Part shown: positions 1 through 9,873 of the stretch, piece after piece
Numbering within the stretch: the stretch's first letter is position 1
Layout of the letters: every line of letters starts with the position of its first letter
NCBI RefSeq assembly: GCF_018860565.1
Contig: NZ_JAHKPS010000009.1
Span: 186,001-250,000, forward strand
Reading direction: 5' to 3'
Origin: Winogradskyella psychrotolerans
GTDB taxonomy: Bacteria > Bacteroidota > Bacteroidia > Flavobacteriales > Flavobacteriaceae
Length of the DNA: 64,000 nt
Notes under the pieces: generated by a model
Databases searched by the model: none
What the model was told of the DNA's origin: nothing
Seen by the model: the letters and a program-made list of their open reading frames with translations, nothing else
Made by a program: the position numbers and the translations under genes

Positions 1-1092
1 TTCGTTTTTTTCTAATTTAGAAATACGCAATACATTTTCTACTTGAGCATGCATACGCTTATTTTCTTCTTTTATCATTCCTAAATAACGTTTTACCTTT
101 TCTTGGTCATTAATTATTTTAGGGTTTTTTATAGAGTCTAAAGCTAAATTGATGGTTGCAATTGGCGTTTTAAACTCATGTGTCATATTATTAATAAAGT
201 CTGTTTTTATCTGTGATATTTGTCGTTGCTTTATTAATTGATAAATCGCACTAGCATAAGCTATGATAATAATACTTGTAAATAGTATAGACAAAAATCC
301 CATCTTTAGTACAGAGGATATTAAATACTTTTTTCTATCCGGAAAATCAACCCAAAGATTATAATTACTCTCTTTATTATTGTCTAAAAACACAGGAATA
401 CCATAAGCCTTTTCTTTTTCAAAATTTTGGGTTTGCACCTTTGTTGCTAAATCATCATCATAAATAGCAAACTCAAAATTTAAATCTATGCCTTCATCCT
501 TCAGTTCTCTTTTTAAGAATGCTTCAACTTGTTTAGTCGTAACACGTTTATAAATTGGAATATCTTTTAAATACTCCTTTATAACATCTTCATACATTTG
601 CTTTTCAATAATTGGCATAGATGAAATCTCTACCAATCGTTGCATAGGTTTTATAGAAGTATTACCATCTAAACTAGAATTACTATAAACTTCTTTAACA
701 CGCTCATTAGTTAATTTACTAATGTTAAAACTGTCTGCATCAATTTCAAAGAACAACGAAGGGACTTTAAGACGCTCTTCTAAAACCGTATTACGATTTA
801 TTATAGTGAGGTCATTTAAATCATCTTCTGATGTAATAAAAAGCTGTCTTATTTTTACCGAATCTACTTTAGTGTCTTTATTTAAGTGAGGTTGAAGCTT
901 TGAAAATGCATCTCTTAACTCCATTTCTTCAATTGAATTAGACACAAAACTTAAAGCTCGTTTTACACTTAGTGTAAAATTTTTGTCCTCATTTTCTAAA
1001 CTATTATTAATAAAAAATGATTGCACAAAAATTATTCCAATGAGAGATAAACTCATTAAGACTATCAATAAGACAAATAATTTTTTACCCAT
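1..1092 (-). CDS. Sensor histidine kinase, N-terminal part (cut by window start)
   Basis: The frame is open from an ATG at 1092 down to base 1, giving 364 codons, so the C-terminus lies outside the window. There is a membrane segment at about residues 5-27, an extracytoplasmic region of about 230 residues, and a second membrane segment at about 262-282. A HisKA dimerisation helix follows, with H-box NNMTHEFKTP and phospho-acceptor His305. The HATPase_c domain should lie in the missing part. This is the layout of a membrane-bound two-component kinase. A partner regulator would be expected further downstream, outside the window. The signal cannot be told from this sequence. The start sits just after the first hydrophobic segment becomes possible, and the 69 bp to coaE hold no gene. 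Confidence 0.9.
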   Translation of the reverse strand, partial: MGKKLFVLLIVLMSLSLIGIIFVQSFFINNSLENEDKNFTLSVKRALSFVSNSIEEMELRDAFSKLQPHLNKDTKVDSVKIRQLFITSEDDLNDLTIINRNTVLEERLKVPSLFFEIDADSFNISKLTNERVKEVYSNSSLDGNTSIKPMQRLVEISSMPIIEKQMYEDVIKEYLKDIPIYKRVTTKQVEAFLKRELKDEGIDLNFEFAIYDDDLATKVQTQNFEKEKAYGIPVFLDNNKESNYNLWVDFPDRKKYLISSVLKMGFLSILFTSIIIIAYASAIYQLIKQRQISQIKTDFINNMTHEFKTPIATINLALDSIKNPKIINDQEKVKRYLGMIKEENKRMHAQVENVLRISKLEKNE

Positions 1093-1161
1093 CAGTCAAA
1101 TTTAACATTTTAACATTTAGTACAAATTAGGTTTAACCTTACATTAACAAAAGAAATTCTT

Positions 1162-1755
1162 TTATTTTTTGTTAATATCTTGAAGTATTTGCTGATGAAT
1201 TTCTAAAGCTTGCTTTTTTGCTGATTCCAAATCATTATTTGTGATTACAAAATCTGACTTTTCAATTTTCTCTTTATCAGACAATTGATTCTTAATAATT
1301 GATTTTACCTTTTCTTCTGAAGTATTATCACGTCTCATTACACGTTGTATTCGTAGATCTTCATCTGCAACTACTGTGATAATGTAATTGTATTGATTTT
1401 CAAGGTGATTTTCAAAAATAATAGCGGCTTCTTTTATAACATAATGTGAATCCTGCTTTTTTAGCCAACGTTTAAAATGCGATGCAACTTTTGGATGTAC
1501 AATCGCATTCATTTTAGAGAGTAAGGTCTTGTCGCTAAAAATTTTTGAAGATAAATACGGTCTATTTAATGTATCATCTACATAGGCAGCGTCACCAAAC
1601 AACTGAATAAGTTTTCTTTTAATAATTTTAGAACGATTCATTAAAGCTTTGGCTTCGACATCTGCAATATAAACTGGTACTCCAAACGATTGAAAACACT
1701 TTAAAACCGTTGTTTTCCCACTTCCTATTCCACCTGTTAATCCTACTACTATCAT
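1162..1755 (-). CDS. coaE: Dephospho-CoA kinase
   Basis: CoaE phosphorylates dephospho-CoA with ATP, the last step of coenzyme A synthesis, in the cytoplasm. The 197 aa length is normal for the family. The P-loop GLTGGIGSGKTT is at the N-terminus, and the substrate-binding lid region with IVHPKV and the RVMRRD segment follow. The gene starts 1 nt after the stop of the ybbR-like gene, so the pair is probably co-transcribed with the upstream glycosyltransferase. CoaBC, which acts two steps earlier in the same pathway, is encoded elsewhere in this window at 10.8-12.0 kb. Confidence 0.96.
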   Translation of the reverse strand: MIVVGLTGGIGSGKTTVLKCFQSFGVPVYIADVEAKALMNRSKIIKRKLIQLFGDAAYVDDTLNRPYLSSKIFSDKTLLSKMNAIVHPKVASHFKRWLKKQDSHYVIKEAAIIFENHLENQYNYIITVVADEDLRIQRVMRRDNTSEEKVKSIIKNQLSDKEKIEKSDFVITNNDLESAKKQALEIHQQILQDINKK

Positions 1756-1756
1756 C

Positions 1757-2719
1757 TTATAACTTTATAAAATCTATTCGTTTCTGTTTTATATTAACAT
1801 GTTTTACAGACGCTGGCTTCTTTACTATTTTAGGTACTAAATACGTTTGGTTTGCATTTAAGTCTGTATAATCACATTCTAATTTAAAATTTGAAGCTTT
1901 GATAGCGTTATAGCTTTCCAAAGCTACATAATAGGAAACACTAACTGTTTTTGGAAAATAATTAATTGTAACATCCTTGGGCTGATTGGTTATAGTAACA
2001 GGAACTTCTACAATGCCTTCTGTAAATCTAGCAACCTCTCCTGATACGGAAATTGATTTTGGAAATATTTCAATATTTTCAAAACCTGAAATATCTAAAT
2101 TTACGTTTTTTTCAATATTGTTTTTAACATTATTAAGGGTTAAATTCTCAGTATTAATGTGAGTAATTTTGTCGACCTCAGAAGTTGAACCTACAATTTT
2201 CACACTGTCTTTATCAAATTTAAGTTCCCCTTTTAAATCATAACCTACAGCATAATTAATAGTCTGTTTTAAAGTTATAGGAACCATTTTTGAAGCTCTC
2301 TTAGAAAATAAAATTAAAAGTGTATCTGGTAAAACAGAAAGTAATTTATAGGAATGACCTAATTGATCTTCTATTAAATATTTATGCTTTTGTACATCAA
2401 ACAAAAAATGATTGGATTTTACAGTCACATCTTTTTTTGCGTTTAAAACAAGTCCTTTATAGCTATTAAACATTAGCGGCACTAATGAAAAGCCTTTAGC
2501 CTCTACATACGCATTAATATAAGTAATCGAGTCATTTTCTAACAAAATTTCATCTTCAAAATCGACTAAATTTACTTTTAGTTGTATTGTCTGTTTATAA
2601 TCGTTAGATAACTTAGAAATAATTAAAAACACAAATGCAATGGCAAAGAACAGACTAAAACGCTTAACGCTTTTCTTTTTTAAATAATCTAATATGTTTA
2701 TTTTTTTCTTAGAATTCAT
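1757..2719 (-). CDS. YbbR-like domain protein, membrane anchored
   Basis: This is a 320 aa protein with one N-terminal membrane helix at about residues 20-40 after a lysine-rich cytoplasmic start. Beta-rich extracytoplasmic repeats of the YbbR type follow, with motifs such as DLKGELKFDKDSVKIVGST and VEVPVTITNQP. YbbR-like proteins in Bacteroidota often sit next to coaE, as here. Their function is not well defined; in Firmicutes a relative (CdaR) modulates a diadenylate cyclase, but no such cyclase is seen next to this gene. The ATG directly abuts the stop of the glycosyltransferase gene, so the three genes form an operon. Confidence 0.8.
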   Translation of the reverse strand: MNSKKKINILDYLKKKSVKRFSLFFAIAFVFLIISKLSNDYKQTIQLKVNLVDFEDEILLENDSITYINAYVEAKGFSLVPLMFNSYKGLVLNAKKDVTVKSNHFLFDVQKHKYLIEDQLGHSYKLLSVLPDTLLILFSKRASKMVPITLKQTINYAVGYDLKGELKFDKDSVKIVGSTSEVDKITHINTENLTLNNVKNNIEKNVNLDISGFENIEIFPKSISVSGEVARFTEGIVEVPVTITNQPKDVTINYFPKTVSVSYYVALESYNAIKASNFKLECDYTDLNANQTYLVPKIVKKPASVKHVNIKQKRIDFIKL

Positions 2720-3727
2720 TTATACTTTAAAAAAAAGTTGTGGAAATGCCTCTTCTGGGTGCTTACCCAAAACAACCAGATTAAATGTAGACTTAAAAAA
2801 ACCATAACCATAGCCTACAAACTGAATAATTATAGCAAATAAAGCCTGAAACGCTACACTGATGCTTCGAGTTAAAATTAAAGCCATTACAAAAGCTAAA
2901 GTAAAATATAAGCCATAAAGATATAATGGCAAATTTACATGTAATAATGCCAATATAATTGAAACAATTATCCCTAAACTAAATAAAGTAGGAAACCAAT
3001 ACACTACACTTTTAGACTTAGGGTGCCATTGATTAAGAATTGGTCTTACCATACCAAATTTGTAAACTTGAGTATAAAACTTAGACCAAGAGACCCGGCG
3101 TTTATGATAAACAAAAGCCGTTTCAATTAGTGTAGTTTTAAAGCCTAATTGGTGTAAACGTAATGACAAATCGGGATCCTCACCTGGATGAATTTTCCCA
3201 AAACCACCAGAAGCTAAAAATGCTTTTTTAGACAATCCCATATTAAAACTTCTTGGCTGAAAATCTTCAAGCTTTTGTTTTCCGCCTCTAATACCTCCTG
3301 TTGTTATAAACGAAGTCATAGCAAAATTAATAGCTTTTTGCAGATTCGTAAACGACGAATGCGCAGCGTCTGGCCCACCAAAGCAATCGTAATAAGATGC
3401 ATTTAAAAACGTTTCAACTTCTATTAAATAATTTGACGGCAACAAAACATCTGAATCTAAAATAATATAGTAGCTTCCTTTTGCTTTTGTCATACCAAAG
3501 TTTCTAGAATCACCTGGACCTGAATTTGGTTTAAAATAGTATGAAATATTTAGATGATTACTAAATTGCTCAACTATGTTTTCTGAAGTTTCTGTAGACC
3601 CATCTTCTACAATGACAATTTCACAACTACGATGACCTTCAAAATTTAAAAAACTCTCTAGGAGTTCTTTAATTTCATCTGGCCTATTATAAACTGGAAT
3701 AATAAAGGAAAAATCAATGTCATTCAT
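2720..3727 (-). CDS. Family 2 glycosyltransferase, membrane associated
   Basis: The protein begins with the GT-A fold strand SFIIPVYNRPDE and has the metal/nucleotide-binding motif ILDSDVLLP near residue 90. The acceptor-side motif GEDPDLSLRL comes later. Two or three hydrophobic segments lie at about residues 245-310, so the C-terminus is probably in the inner membrane. I chose the ATG at 3727. An in-frame start 30 nt upstream would add ten residues ahead of the conserved first strand with no gain. It probably transfers a sugar from a nucleotide donor to a surface glycan; donor and acceptor cannot be read from sequence. It is first in a coaE-containing operon. Confidence 0.85.
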   Translation of the reverse strand: MNDIDFSFIIPVYNRPDEIKELLESFLNFEGHRSCEIVIVEDGSTETSENIVEQFSNHLNISYYFKPNSGPGDSRNFGMTKAKGSYYIILDSDVLLPSNYLIEVETFLNASYYDCFGGPDAAHSSFTNLQKAINFAMTSFITTGGIRGGKQKLEDFQPRSFNMGLSKKAFLASGGFGKIHPGEDPDLSLRLHQLGFKTTLIETAFVYHKRRVSWSKFYTQVYKFGMVRPILNQWHPKSKSVVYWFPTLFSLGIIVSIILALLHVNLPLYLYGLYFTLAFVMALILTRSISVAFQALFAIIIQFVGYGYGFFKSTFNLVVLGKHPEEAFPQLFFKV

Positions 3728-3838
3728 AGGTAACAAAGATAAATAAACCAAGCGCAACTTTTAATAGTTACATGAGCTTTAAATGCATAGACCACCATTT
3801 AATAAAAATGACACATCGAAGTCTTGGTTATAAATAAA

Positions 3839-3863
3839 AAAAGCCGCTAAAATAGCGGCTTTT
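3839..3863 (-). terminator. Intrinsic terminator of the T9SS protein gene
   Basis: An 8-bp perfect stem, AGCCGCTA / TAGCGGCT, has a 3-nt loop and is flanked by A and T runs. On the minus strand the stem is followed by a long T tract. It lies 24 bases past the stop of the 916-aa gene and before the glycosyltransferase operon. Confidence 0.8.
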
Positions 3864-3886
3864 CTGTAATTATATGTTGATTAAAC

Positions 3887-6637
3887 TTATTGCTTAATCA
3901 CTCTTATTGTTTCTGTAACGTTTGCAATAGTTACTTTAACAAAATAAGTACCTGTTTGTAAGCTAGACATATCTAAATCACTATCTACTGAGTTAGGAGT
4001 CGCTCTTAATACTTCTTGTCCTAGCATATTATACATTGCCACTTGCTCTATGGTATTTTTAGCATTTAATGTTAATGTATTTTTAACTGGGTTTGGAAAA
4101 TAAGAGAATGCTGCTTCAGTTTCAAAATTGTTTACACTTAACGCTTCATCTGGAGACCATAAGGCTATTGTGAAATTTGGTGTAGACGTTGGGCCTGCAC
4201 TATAATAAAATACTCTTACAAAGTAAGTTTCACCTACCACAAAATCAGTACGACTAATTCTTGGGTTAGCATATGTAGAATCATAATCATCACATTCAAT
4301 TGAGACTAAACTACCACAAGCTCCACTAAATAATTCAACTACCCCATCAAAATCATCAGTTACATCAATATTAGCAGCTGTTGAAGTGGCTACAAAACTA
4401 TACCAAACATCATCATTTGCATTACTACCTGCACAAGCTGCAATACCTGAGTCGGTTGCACTAGCAATAGTTCCTGATATTTGTGTTGCAGAAGCTAAAT
4501 CAGTAATTTCATTTTCAACAGTTAATACTACTGCACCTTCGCAATCATCATTAGCTGGTGGTGGTGGTGGTGTTCCAATACAAATATCAAAAGTTGTCGT
4601 TGGATTAGCTGCTGTACCATATGAATTTACTCTTAATAAATAAGTTTCACCTACCGTTAATCCTGTTAAAGTACTGTTATCAGCGTCACTACAGTTTATG
4701 TTTGTAAGTGTCCCACAAGCTCCTGACCAAACAGAATGGTATAAATCAGTAGGCGTACCTGCTACATTTAACAAACTAATTTTATGAGAATCTGCTGTTG
4801 CCACAAAAGAAAACCATACATCATCATTTTCAGTACCAAAACATGTCGCTTCATCTTCACCTGATGCGGTAGCAAATTGAATTGTACCAGCTGTAGTTAC
4901 TGCACAATCAAAATCTGCATTAACAGTTAATGCAATTGCTCCTGCACAATCATCATTAGCTACCGGATCTACAACAAGCTCGATACTTACATTGTTAGTC
5001 CCATCCCAAGTGCCATTGAAACCTCCATAAGTATAAGCTGCGTTATTTAAACGCCATCTTGCTGCTACATAGTTTGTACCAGGTTGAGTATCCGAAGTCG
5101 TATATTCATATTCATCATCATTACCTGAATCGCTGCTATATGTAGCAACTTTCCATAGTGCGTTGTCCCACGTTGCAGGATCAGTATCTTCGTCGTTAAT
5201 TGCAATCCAACATTCAACACCTGCACCTGCACCTGCTGCATCGGTAACACCAGCTTCGTAGCCTTTAGCATATACTGTTACGGCTGTACCAGCGTTAACA
5301 GATAAAGATGTATCACTACCATTAGTACCATCAGTCACCCATTGTACATTGTTAAAATCCATAGCATCAGTAGGCGCAGCTACAATAGTTAGTTTGTAAT
5401 CCTCTACCTCACCTCTTCCAGAACCAAAGGCACAGGCATCATCATTAGGATTAGAATCATTATAATCTACCATAGTTCTAAGTCTATAGTCACCCATAGC
5501 TGTTCCACTTGGCACGGCTATTGTAGCTTCAAATGGACCATTATCATAACCTGTTGTATTGTAAACGGTTTCTGTGTCAGCATCGAATATAAAATCATTA
5601 TTCCAATCTACCCAAACAGCATAACCAGCTGTTCCACCTACAATTTCTGCAGAAAAATCAAACGCACCTCCTTCGAAGCTTTCAATTGTATTTGTATCAT
5701 AATAATCTGCGTATCCAGTGCCTGTATAACCTGTTTCACTTGTTGAAGTATCCATTAAAGCACCTGTTACAGTAAAAGAATCTGTATACGTACCAGGATC
5801 TGTAGATTCAGGAATACAATATCCTGTATAAAAATATTCAGGTCCAACCCATGCACTTACATCACCACCTGTACAATCTGCTTGTACATAATATTCATAT
5901 GCTGTATCTGCAGTTAAACCAGTTTTAGTAAATGAGTTTGCAACACCAGTATCAGTTGCAATACCAGTTGGAGCGTCTCCTGCTAATACAACTTCAACGT
6001 TATATAAAGATGCAGAACCATTTTCTACCCAAGATAAAACTGCTTGCGTTGATTCTAAGTTAGAAACTGTTAAATCAGAAGGTTGAGGACAGCTAATAGC
6101 CTGAGTAACATAAATATTATCTAAGTAAAAATAACTGTCACCTGATACCCACTCACCTCTTACTCTAAATTTAAAATCTGATCCACTTGGCAGACTAGCC
6201 GCAGGTATTACTTCAGAATATTGCGTACAAGCTGTTGTTTCTGTAACCGCAAAAGAAGAAATTAAATTCCAGTCTGTACCGTCATTTGTTGAATACTCTA
6301 CATAAATAATATAATCTACTGCATTAGTAGTATATGGTCTAGCATTCCATTCAAACTCAACTGTTGTATCTGTCTCATTAGATACACCTACGTAATTAGG
6401 AGAAGTTAAATCGCCATCGTAAGCCTCTTCAGACCAAGTGTTATAATATAAGTTATTATACACATTCCCTGTACCTTCACATAAGTAATCTGCAGTTGAA
6501 TTTGAATAATAATAAGTGTTAGTCCAATCAGCAGGAACCCCTGAATCTAATGACTCGTCAATAAATATTTGCGACTGTCCTTGCCAAGAAAAGGCAAAGC
6601 AACACAGTGCAAATAAGCAAAACGTAATTTTTTTCAT
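3887..6637 (-). CDS. Large secreted T9SS cargo protein with FN3, GEVED and PPC-like domains
   Basis: This 916 aa protein has a signal peptide (MKKITFCLFALCCFAFS, then WQGQSQ). A beta-sandwich region runs to about residue 180, followed by a fibronectin type III domain at about 183-272. A GEVED domain at about 300-418 has WVDWNNDFIFD and ends at GRGEVEDYKL. A further beta-rich segment follows. Two repeats begin ANDDC (about 560-690 and 695-830) with the DDVWYSFVAT core of pre-peptidase-like domains. The last 70 residues are a type A T9SS sorting domain: FPNPVKNTL, then MYNMLGQEV and LQTGTYFVKV. The protein is predicted to be exported by Sec, then moved across the outer membrane by T9SS and attached or released. 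There is no catalytic domain, so it is probably an adhesin or binding protein. Confidence 0.85.
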   Translation of the reverse strand: MKKITFCLFALCCFAFSWQGQSQIFIDESLDSGVPADWTNTYYYSNSTADYLCEGTGNVYNNLYYNTWSEEAYDGDLTSPNYVGVSNETDTTVEFEWNARPYTTNAVDYIIYVEYSTNDGTDWNLISSFAVTETTACTQYSEVIPAASLPSGSDFKFRVRGEWVSGDSYFYLDNIYVTQAISCPQPSDLTVSNLESTQAVLSWVENGSASLYNVEVVLAGDAPTGIATDTGVANSFTKTGLTADTAYEYYVQADCTGGDVSAWVGPEYFYTGYCIPESTDPGTYTDSFTVTGALMDTSTSETGYTGTGYADYYDTNTIESFEGGAFDFSAEIVGGTAGYAVWVDWNNDFIFDADTETVYNTTGYDNGPFEATIAVPSGTAMGDYRLRTMVDYNDSNPNDDACAFGSGRGEVEDYKLTIVAAPTDAMDFNNVQWVTDGTNGSDTSLSVNAGTAVTVYAKGYEAGVTDAAGAGAGVECWIAINDEDTDPATWDNALWKVATYSSDSGNDDEYEYTTSDTQPGTNYVAARWRLNNAAYTYGGFNGTWDGTNNVSIELVVDPVANDDCAGAIALTVNADFDCAVTTAGTIQFATASGEDEATCFGTENDDVWFSFVATADSHKISLLNVAGTPTDLYHSVWSGACGTLTNINCSDADNSTLTGLTVGETYLLRVNSYGTAANPTTTFDICIGTPPPPPANDDCEGAVVLTVENEITDLASATQISGTIASATDSGIAACAGSNANDDVWYSFVATSTAANIDVTDDFDGVVELFSGACGSLVSIECDDYDSTYANPRISRTDFVVGETYFVRVFYYSAGPTSTPNFTIALWSPDEALSVNNFETEAAFSYFPNPVKNTLTLNAKNTIEQVAMYNMLGQEVLRATPNSVDSDLDMSSLQTGTYFVKVTIANVTETIRVIKQ

Positions 6638-6825
6638 AAAATTGTATTTTAAAGTTAGTAATTCTTTAAAAATATGTTAATTATTTAGAATAACTTTTAG
6701 TTTAACTTTCAAATCGTTGAAATGTCGAAAATACCGACAAAACACATTTTGACTACATTTTAAAATAATTGACTATTTTACTTCAATAAGTCTATCAAAA
6801 TTCATGAATTTTAAAAGCCATAAAA

Positions 6826-6854
6826 AAGCCGCTATGTCATTAACATAACGGCTT
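6826..6854 (-). terminator. Intrinsic terminator after fabI
   Basis: Arms AAGCCGCTATGT and ACATAACGGCTT pair over 12 positions with one mismatch around a 5-nt loop. On the minus strand the stem is followed by a T run. It lies 28 bases beyond the fabI stop. Confidence 0.75.
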
Positions 6855-6881
6855 AAAAGCATATTGTCTATTATTTTTTTT

Positions 6882-7700
6882 TTATTGTTTATTTATAAAG
6901 GCATCCATAACGGCATCACTGACTCCCATATTACTAAAACCTCCATCATTATACAAATTCTGAAGCGTTACACGTTTAGTTAAATCACTAAATAAAGAAA
7001 CGGTATAATTAGCACAATCTAGTGCTGTTGCGTTTCCTAATGGAGACATTTTATCTGCATAAGCAATAAAACCATCAAAACCTTTAACACCCGAACCAGC
7101 TGTTGTTGGTGTTGGTGATTGCGAAATGGTATTAACGCGTACGTTTTTATCTCTACCAAAGAAATAGCCAAAGCTACGTGCAATACTTTCTAAATATGCT
7201 TTGTTATCTGCCATATCGTTATAATCAGGAAATACACGTTGTGCAGCCATATACGTTAAAGCTACAATACTTCCCCATTCATTCATAGCATCGGCTTTAT
7301 AAAGTGTTTGCATCACTTTATGAAAAGACATCGCAGACACATCTGTTCCTTTTTGTGTCCATGCATAATTTTGATCTGTATAGTGTTTTCCTTTTCTAAC
7401 ATTAATAGACATACCTATTGAATGTAAAACAAAATCAATTTTACCTCCTAAAATCTCCATAGATTGTTCTACTAAATTTTGTAAATCTGCTTCCGATGTT
7501 GCATCTGCAGGAATAATTTGAGAGCCTGTTTTTTTAGCCAATTCATCTATCTGTCCCATTCTCATAGCAACAGGCGCATTAGTTAATACAAACGTCCCAC
7601 CTTCTTCATGTACACGTTCAGCAGTTTTCCAAGCAATAGAGTTTTCGTCTAAAGCTCCAAATATGATTCCTTTTTTTCCTTTTAGTAAATTGTATGACAT
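6882..7700 (-). CDS. fabI: Enoyl-[acyl-carrier-protein] reductase (FabI type)
   Basis: FabI reduces trans-2-enoyl-ACP with NAD(P)H, the last step of each fatty-acid elongation cycle. The 272 aa length fits the family. The divergent SDR nucleotide-binding start is KKGIIFGALDENSIAW. The catalytic Tyr-x6-Lys appears as YNDMADNK, after the family-specific TYMAAQRVFPDY segment. Then comes the NTISQSPTPT loop that forms the substrate-binding flap. It stands alone between a terminator and a small lipoprotein gene, so it is probably monocistronic. Confidence 0.96.
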   Translation of the reverse strand: MSYNLLKGKKGIIFGALDENSIAWKTAERVHEEGGTFVLTNAPVAMRMGQIDELAKKTGSQIIPADATSEADLQNLVEQSMEILGGKIDFVLHSIGMSINVRKGKHYTDQNYAWTQKGTDVSAMSFHKVMQTLYKADAMNEWGSIVALTYMAAQRVFPDYNDMADNKAYLESIARSFGYFFGRDKNVRVNTISQSPTPTTAGSGVKGFDGFIAYADKMSPLGNATALDCANYTVSLFSDLTKRVTLQNLYNDGGFSNMGVSDAVMDAFINKQ

Positions 7701-7773
7701 ATGGTTATTGTTTTAGTTGTTTGTTTTTTAAAGTCTAAAAATTGCGACTGCAAGCTTATAAATTCATTTTAGG

Positions 7774-8019
7774 TTATAATTCTTCAATAATATTATTCCA
7801 TTTATCTGTCCATTGGCCGTCTTTATATATAATGGGACCAAATTTTTTATGATAATATTTATCACCATTTTGTAATACGACGCTATTATCTGGAAAAATA
7901 TAGTCAGGAACACATTCTCCATTTATAATGACATGATTAACCTCACAAGGATCATCTTTATCACAAGCAAGACACACAAGGCCTCCTGCAAATAATAGAA
8001 TTATAAAATACCGTTTCAT
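7774..8019 (-). CDS. Small putative lipoprotein
   Basis: This is an 81 aa protein I do not recognise. It has a hydrophobic signal segment (residues 4-17) followed by Cys19 and the acidic stretch CDKDDPC. The lipobox (CLAC) is imperfect, but acidic residues after the lipidated cysteine are typical of surface-exposed flavobacterial lipoproteins. The mature part has two further cysteines and a tryptophan/tyrosine-rich C-terminus. It starts 13 nt after recN and may be co-transcribed with it. Confidence 0.6.
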   Translation of the reverse strand: MKRYFIILLFAGGLVCLACDKDDPCEVNHVIINGECVPDYIFPDNSVVLQNGDKYYHKKFGPIIYKDGQWTDKWNNIIEEL

Positions 8020-8032
8020 CTTTTAAAATTAA

Positions 8033-9685
8033 TTAATTTAACAATTGCTTTGCATGTGCCATTGCTGAATCTGTAATATTTAATCCACCAAGCATCTGAG
8101 CAATCTCTACGATACGTTCGTCTTCATTTAATTTTTTAAGCTGTGTATGTGTTACTTCTTCGATATCTGTTTTAAACACTTTAAAATGTGAGTTGCCTTT
8201 GGCGGCAATTTGAGGTAAATGTGTAATTGTAAACACTTGCATCTTATTACTCATTTGCTTCATTATCTCTCCCATTTTGTTGGAAATCTCACCTGAAACA
8301 CCAGTATCAATTTCATCGAACATTATAGATGGCAACTGAATATATTCAGCCAATATAGATTTTATAGCCAACATTATACGTGACAGTTCTCCACCTGAGG
8401 CCGACTTTTTAAGTTCGTTAAAACTAGCCCCTTTATTAGCCATAAATAAAAACTGCAAGTTGTCTTTTCCATTTTTAAGAAAATGACGAGTAGCCTCTAA
8501 TTCTACTTTAAACTTTGCATTTGGCATGCCTAAATCTGAAAGTATAGCCTCTAACTTTGAAACGAAAGTTGGAATAATTTTCTTTCTTTTATTATGGATT
8601 TTTAAAGCCACCTGATTAAGCTTCTCTTCTAATTTTAAAATCTGCTCTTCTTTAAGGCGTATGGTATCGTCTAAAATTTCGGTATTGTCAATTTTAGATT
8701 TTAAATCATTTTTAATAGTGATTAATTCTTCAATTTCTGAGACCGAATGTTTTTGAAATAGATTGTTTATAATTTGAAGTTTACTACCAATTTGTTCTAA
8801 TTCTTGCGGATCTGTAGATAAATTTTCTTCTAAATTATCTAACTCAACTAAAATATCTTCGAGTTCAATTCCAACACTATCAATACGATCTTTTAAGCTT
8901 TCATATAATTTACCAAAACCAGCAATTTTAGACAATTCTTGCTTTACAGCTTTTAATTGATCTATAGCACCAAGGTCTTCGGTATTTAATATGACTTTAG
9001 AACTACTTAACTTCTCTCCTATGGTTTCCACATTATTGAGCTCTTCATATTGATTTTCTAAATCTTCAAGATCAATTTTCTCTAAATTTATTTCATTTAA
9101 CTCATTAGATAAAAACAGATTATAATCGTATTCTTTTATCAATTCAGCCTTAGAAAGCTTTAATTCTTCTAAATCTTTTTGAAGTGACTTATACGCTACT
9201 AAGCTTTTTGAAAATGTTTCCAAATTAGACTTATTTTCAGCTAAAGCATCTATAACTTTAAACTGATAATCGTCTTGGGTTAATTGTTGTGTTTGATGCT
9301 GCGAATGAATATCTATTAAGTAGCTACTCAAAGCGACTAAACTTTCTAAGGTTACAGGTGTATCATTAATAAAGGCTCTTGATTTTCCTGAAGGTAAAAT
9401 TTCGCGTCTAATAATAGTTTGCACATCATAATCTAAATCTAAAACCTTAAATAGTTCTTTTAAATCATAATTGGCGATGTCAAATACGGCTTCTATAATG
9501 CATTTTTCTTGTGCATTTTTCACCTGACTTAAATCTGCACGTTTGCCTAAAACTAAAGATAGACCACCTAATAAGATAGATTTTCCGGCACCTGTCTCTC
9601 CTGTAATGATAGTTAAACCATTATTAAATACAACATTTAACTCATCTATGAGTGCGTAATTTTTTATGTAAAGTGATGTGAGCAA
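8033..9685 (-). CDS. recN: DNA repair protein RecN
   Basis: RecN is an SMC-like ATPase that acts at double-strand breaks with RecA. The N-terminal Walker A is GETGAGKS (about residues 29-36). A long coiled coil spans about 160-370. The ABC signature ASGGELSRIMLA and Walker B MFDEIDTGVSGE lie in the C-terminal half, followed by the switch region THLPQIAAKGN. The 550 aa length is normal. The start codon is TTG, placing the protein at LTSLYIKNYALID, which matches the conserved RecN start. The 188 bp before it, up to porD, contain no gene I can support. Confidence 0.96.
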   Translation of the reverse strand: MLTSLYIKNYALIDELNVVFNNGLTIITGETGAGKSILLGGLSLVLGKRADLSQVKNAQEKCIIEAVFDIANYDLKELFKVLDLDYDVQTIIRREILPSGKSRAFINDTPVTLESLVALSSYLIDIHSQHQTQQLTQDDYQFKVIDALAENKSNLETFSKSLVAYKSLQKDLEELKLSKAELIKEYDYNLFLSNELNEINLEKIDLEDLENQYEELNNVETIGEKLSSSKVILNTEDLGAIDQLKAVKQELSKIAGFGKLYESLKDRIDSVGIELEDILVELDNLEENLSTDPQELEQIGSKLQIINNLFQKHSVSEIEELITIKNDLKSKIDNTEILDDTIRLKEEQILKLEEKLNQVALKIHNKRKKIIPTFVSKLEAILSDLGMPNAKFKVELEATRHFLKNGKDNLQFLFMANKGASFNELKKSASGGELSRIMLAIKSILAEYIQLPSIMFDEIDTGVSGEISNKMGEIMKQMSNKMQVFTITHLPQIAAKGNSHFKVFKTDIEEVTHTQLKKLNEDERIVEIAQMLGGLNITDSAMAHAKQLLN

Positions 9686-9873
9686 GACTTTATAATTTGT
9701 TATACAAATTTAAGCGTTTACTTATTCATATTTTGAAATAGGTAAAAAAATATTCGAGTTTACTATACTCTTATATGTTCTGGTAAAAATATAAAGGATT
9801 CTGAAATACTGCAATAACTTAAAACGGATGATTCTACATGAGAAATAACAGTGTAGACTATTTGAATAGCATA

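Noticed and set aside
5065-5271. 68-codon frame inside the T9SS protein gene
   Set aside because: It lies in another frame of a clear gene and shows methionine/glutamine-rich translation typical of a shadow frame.
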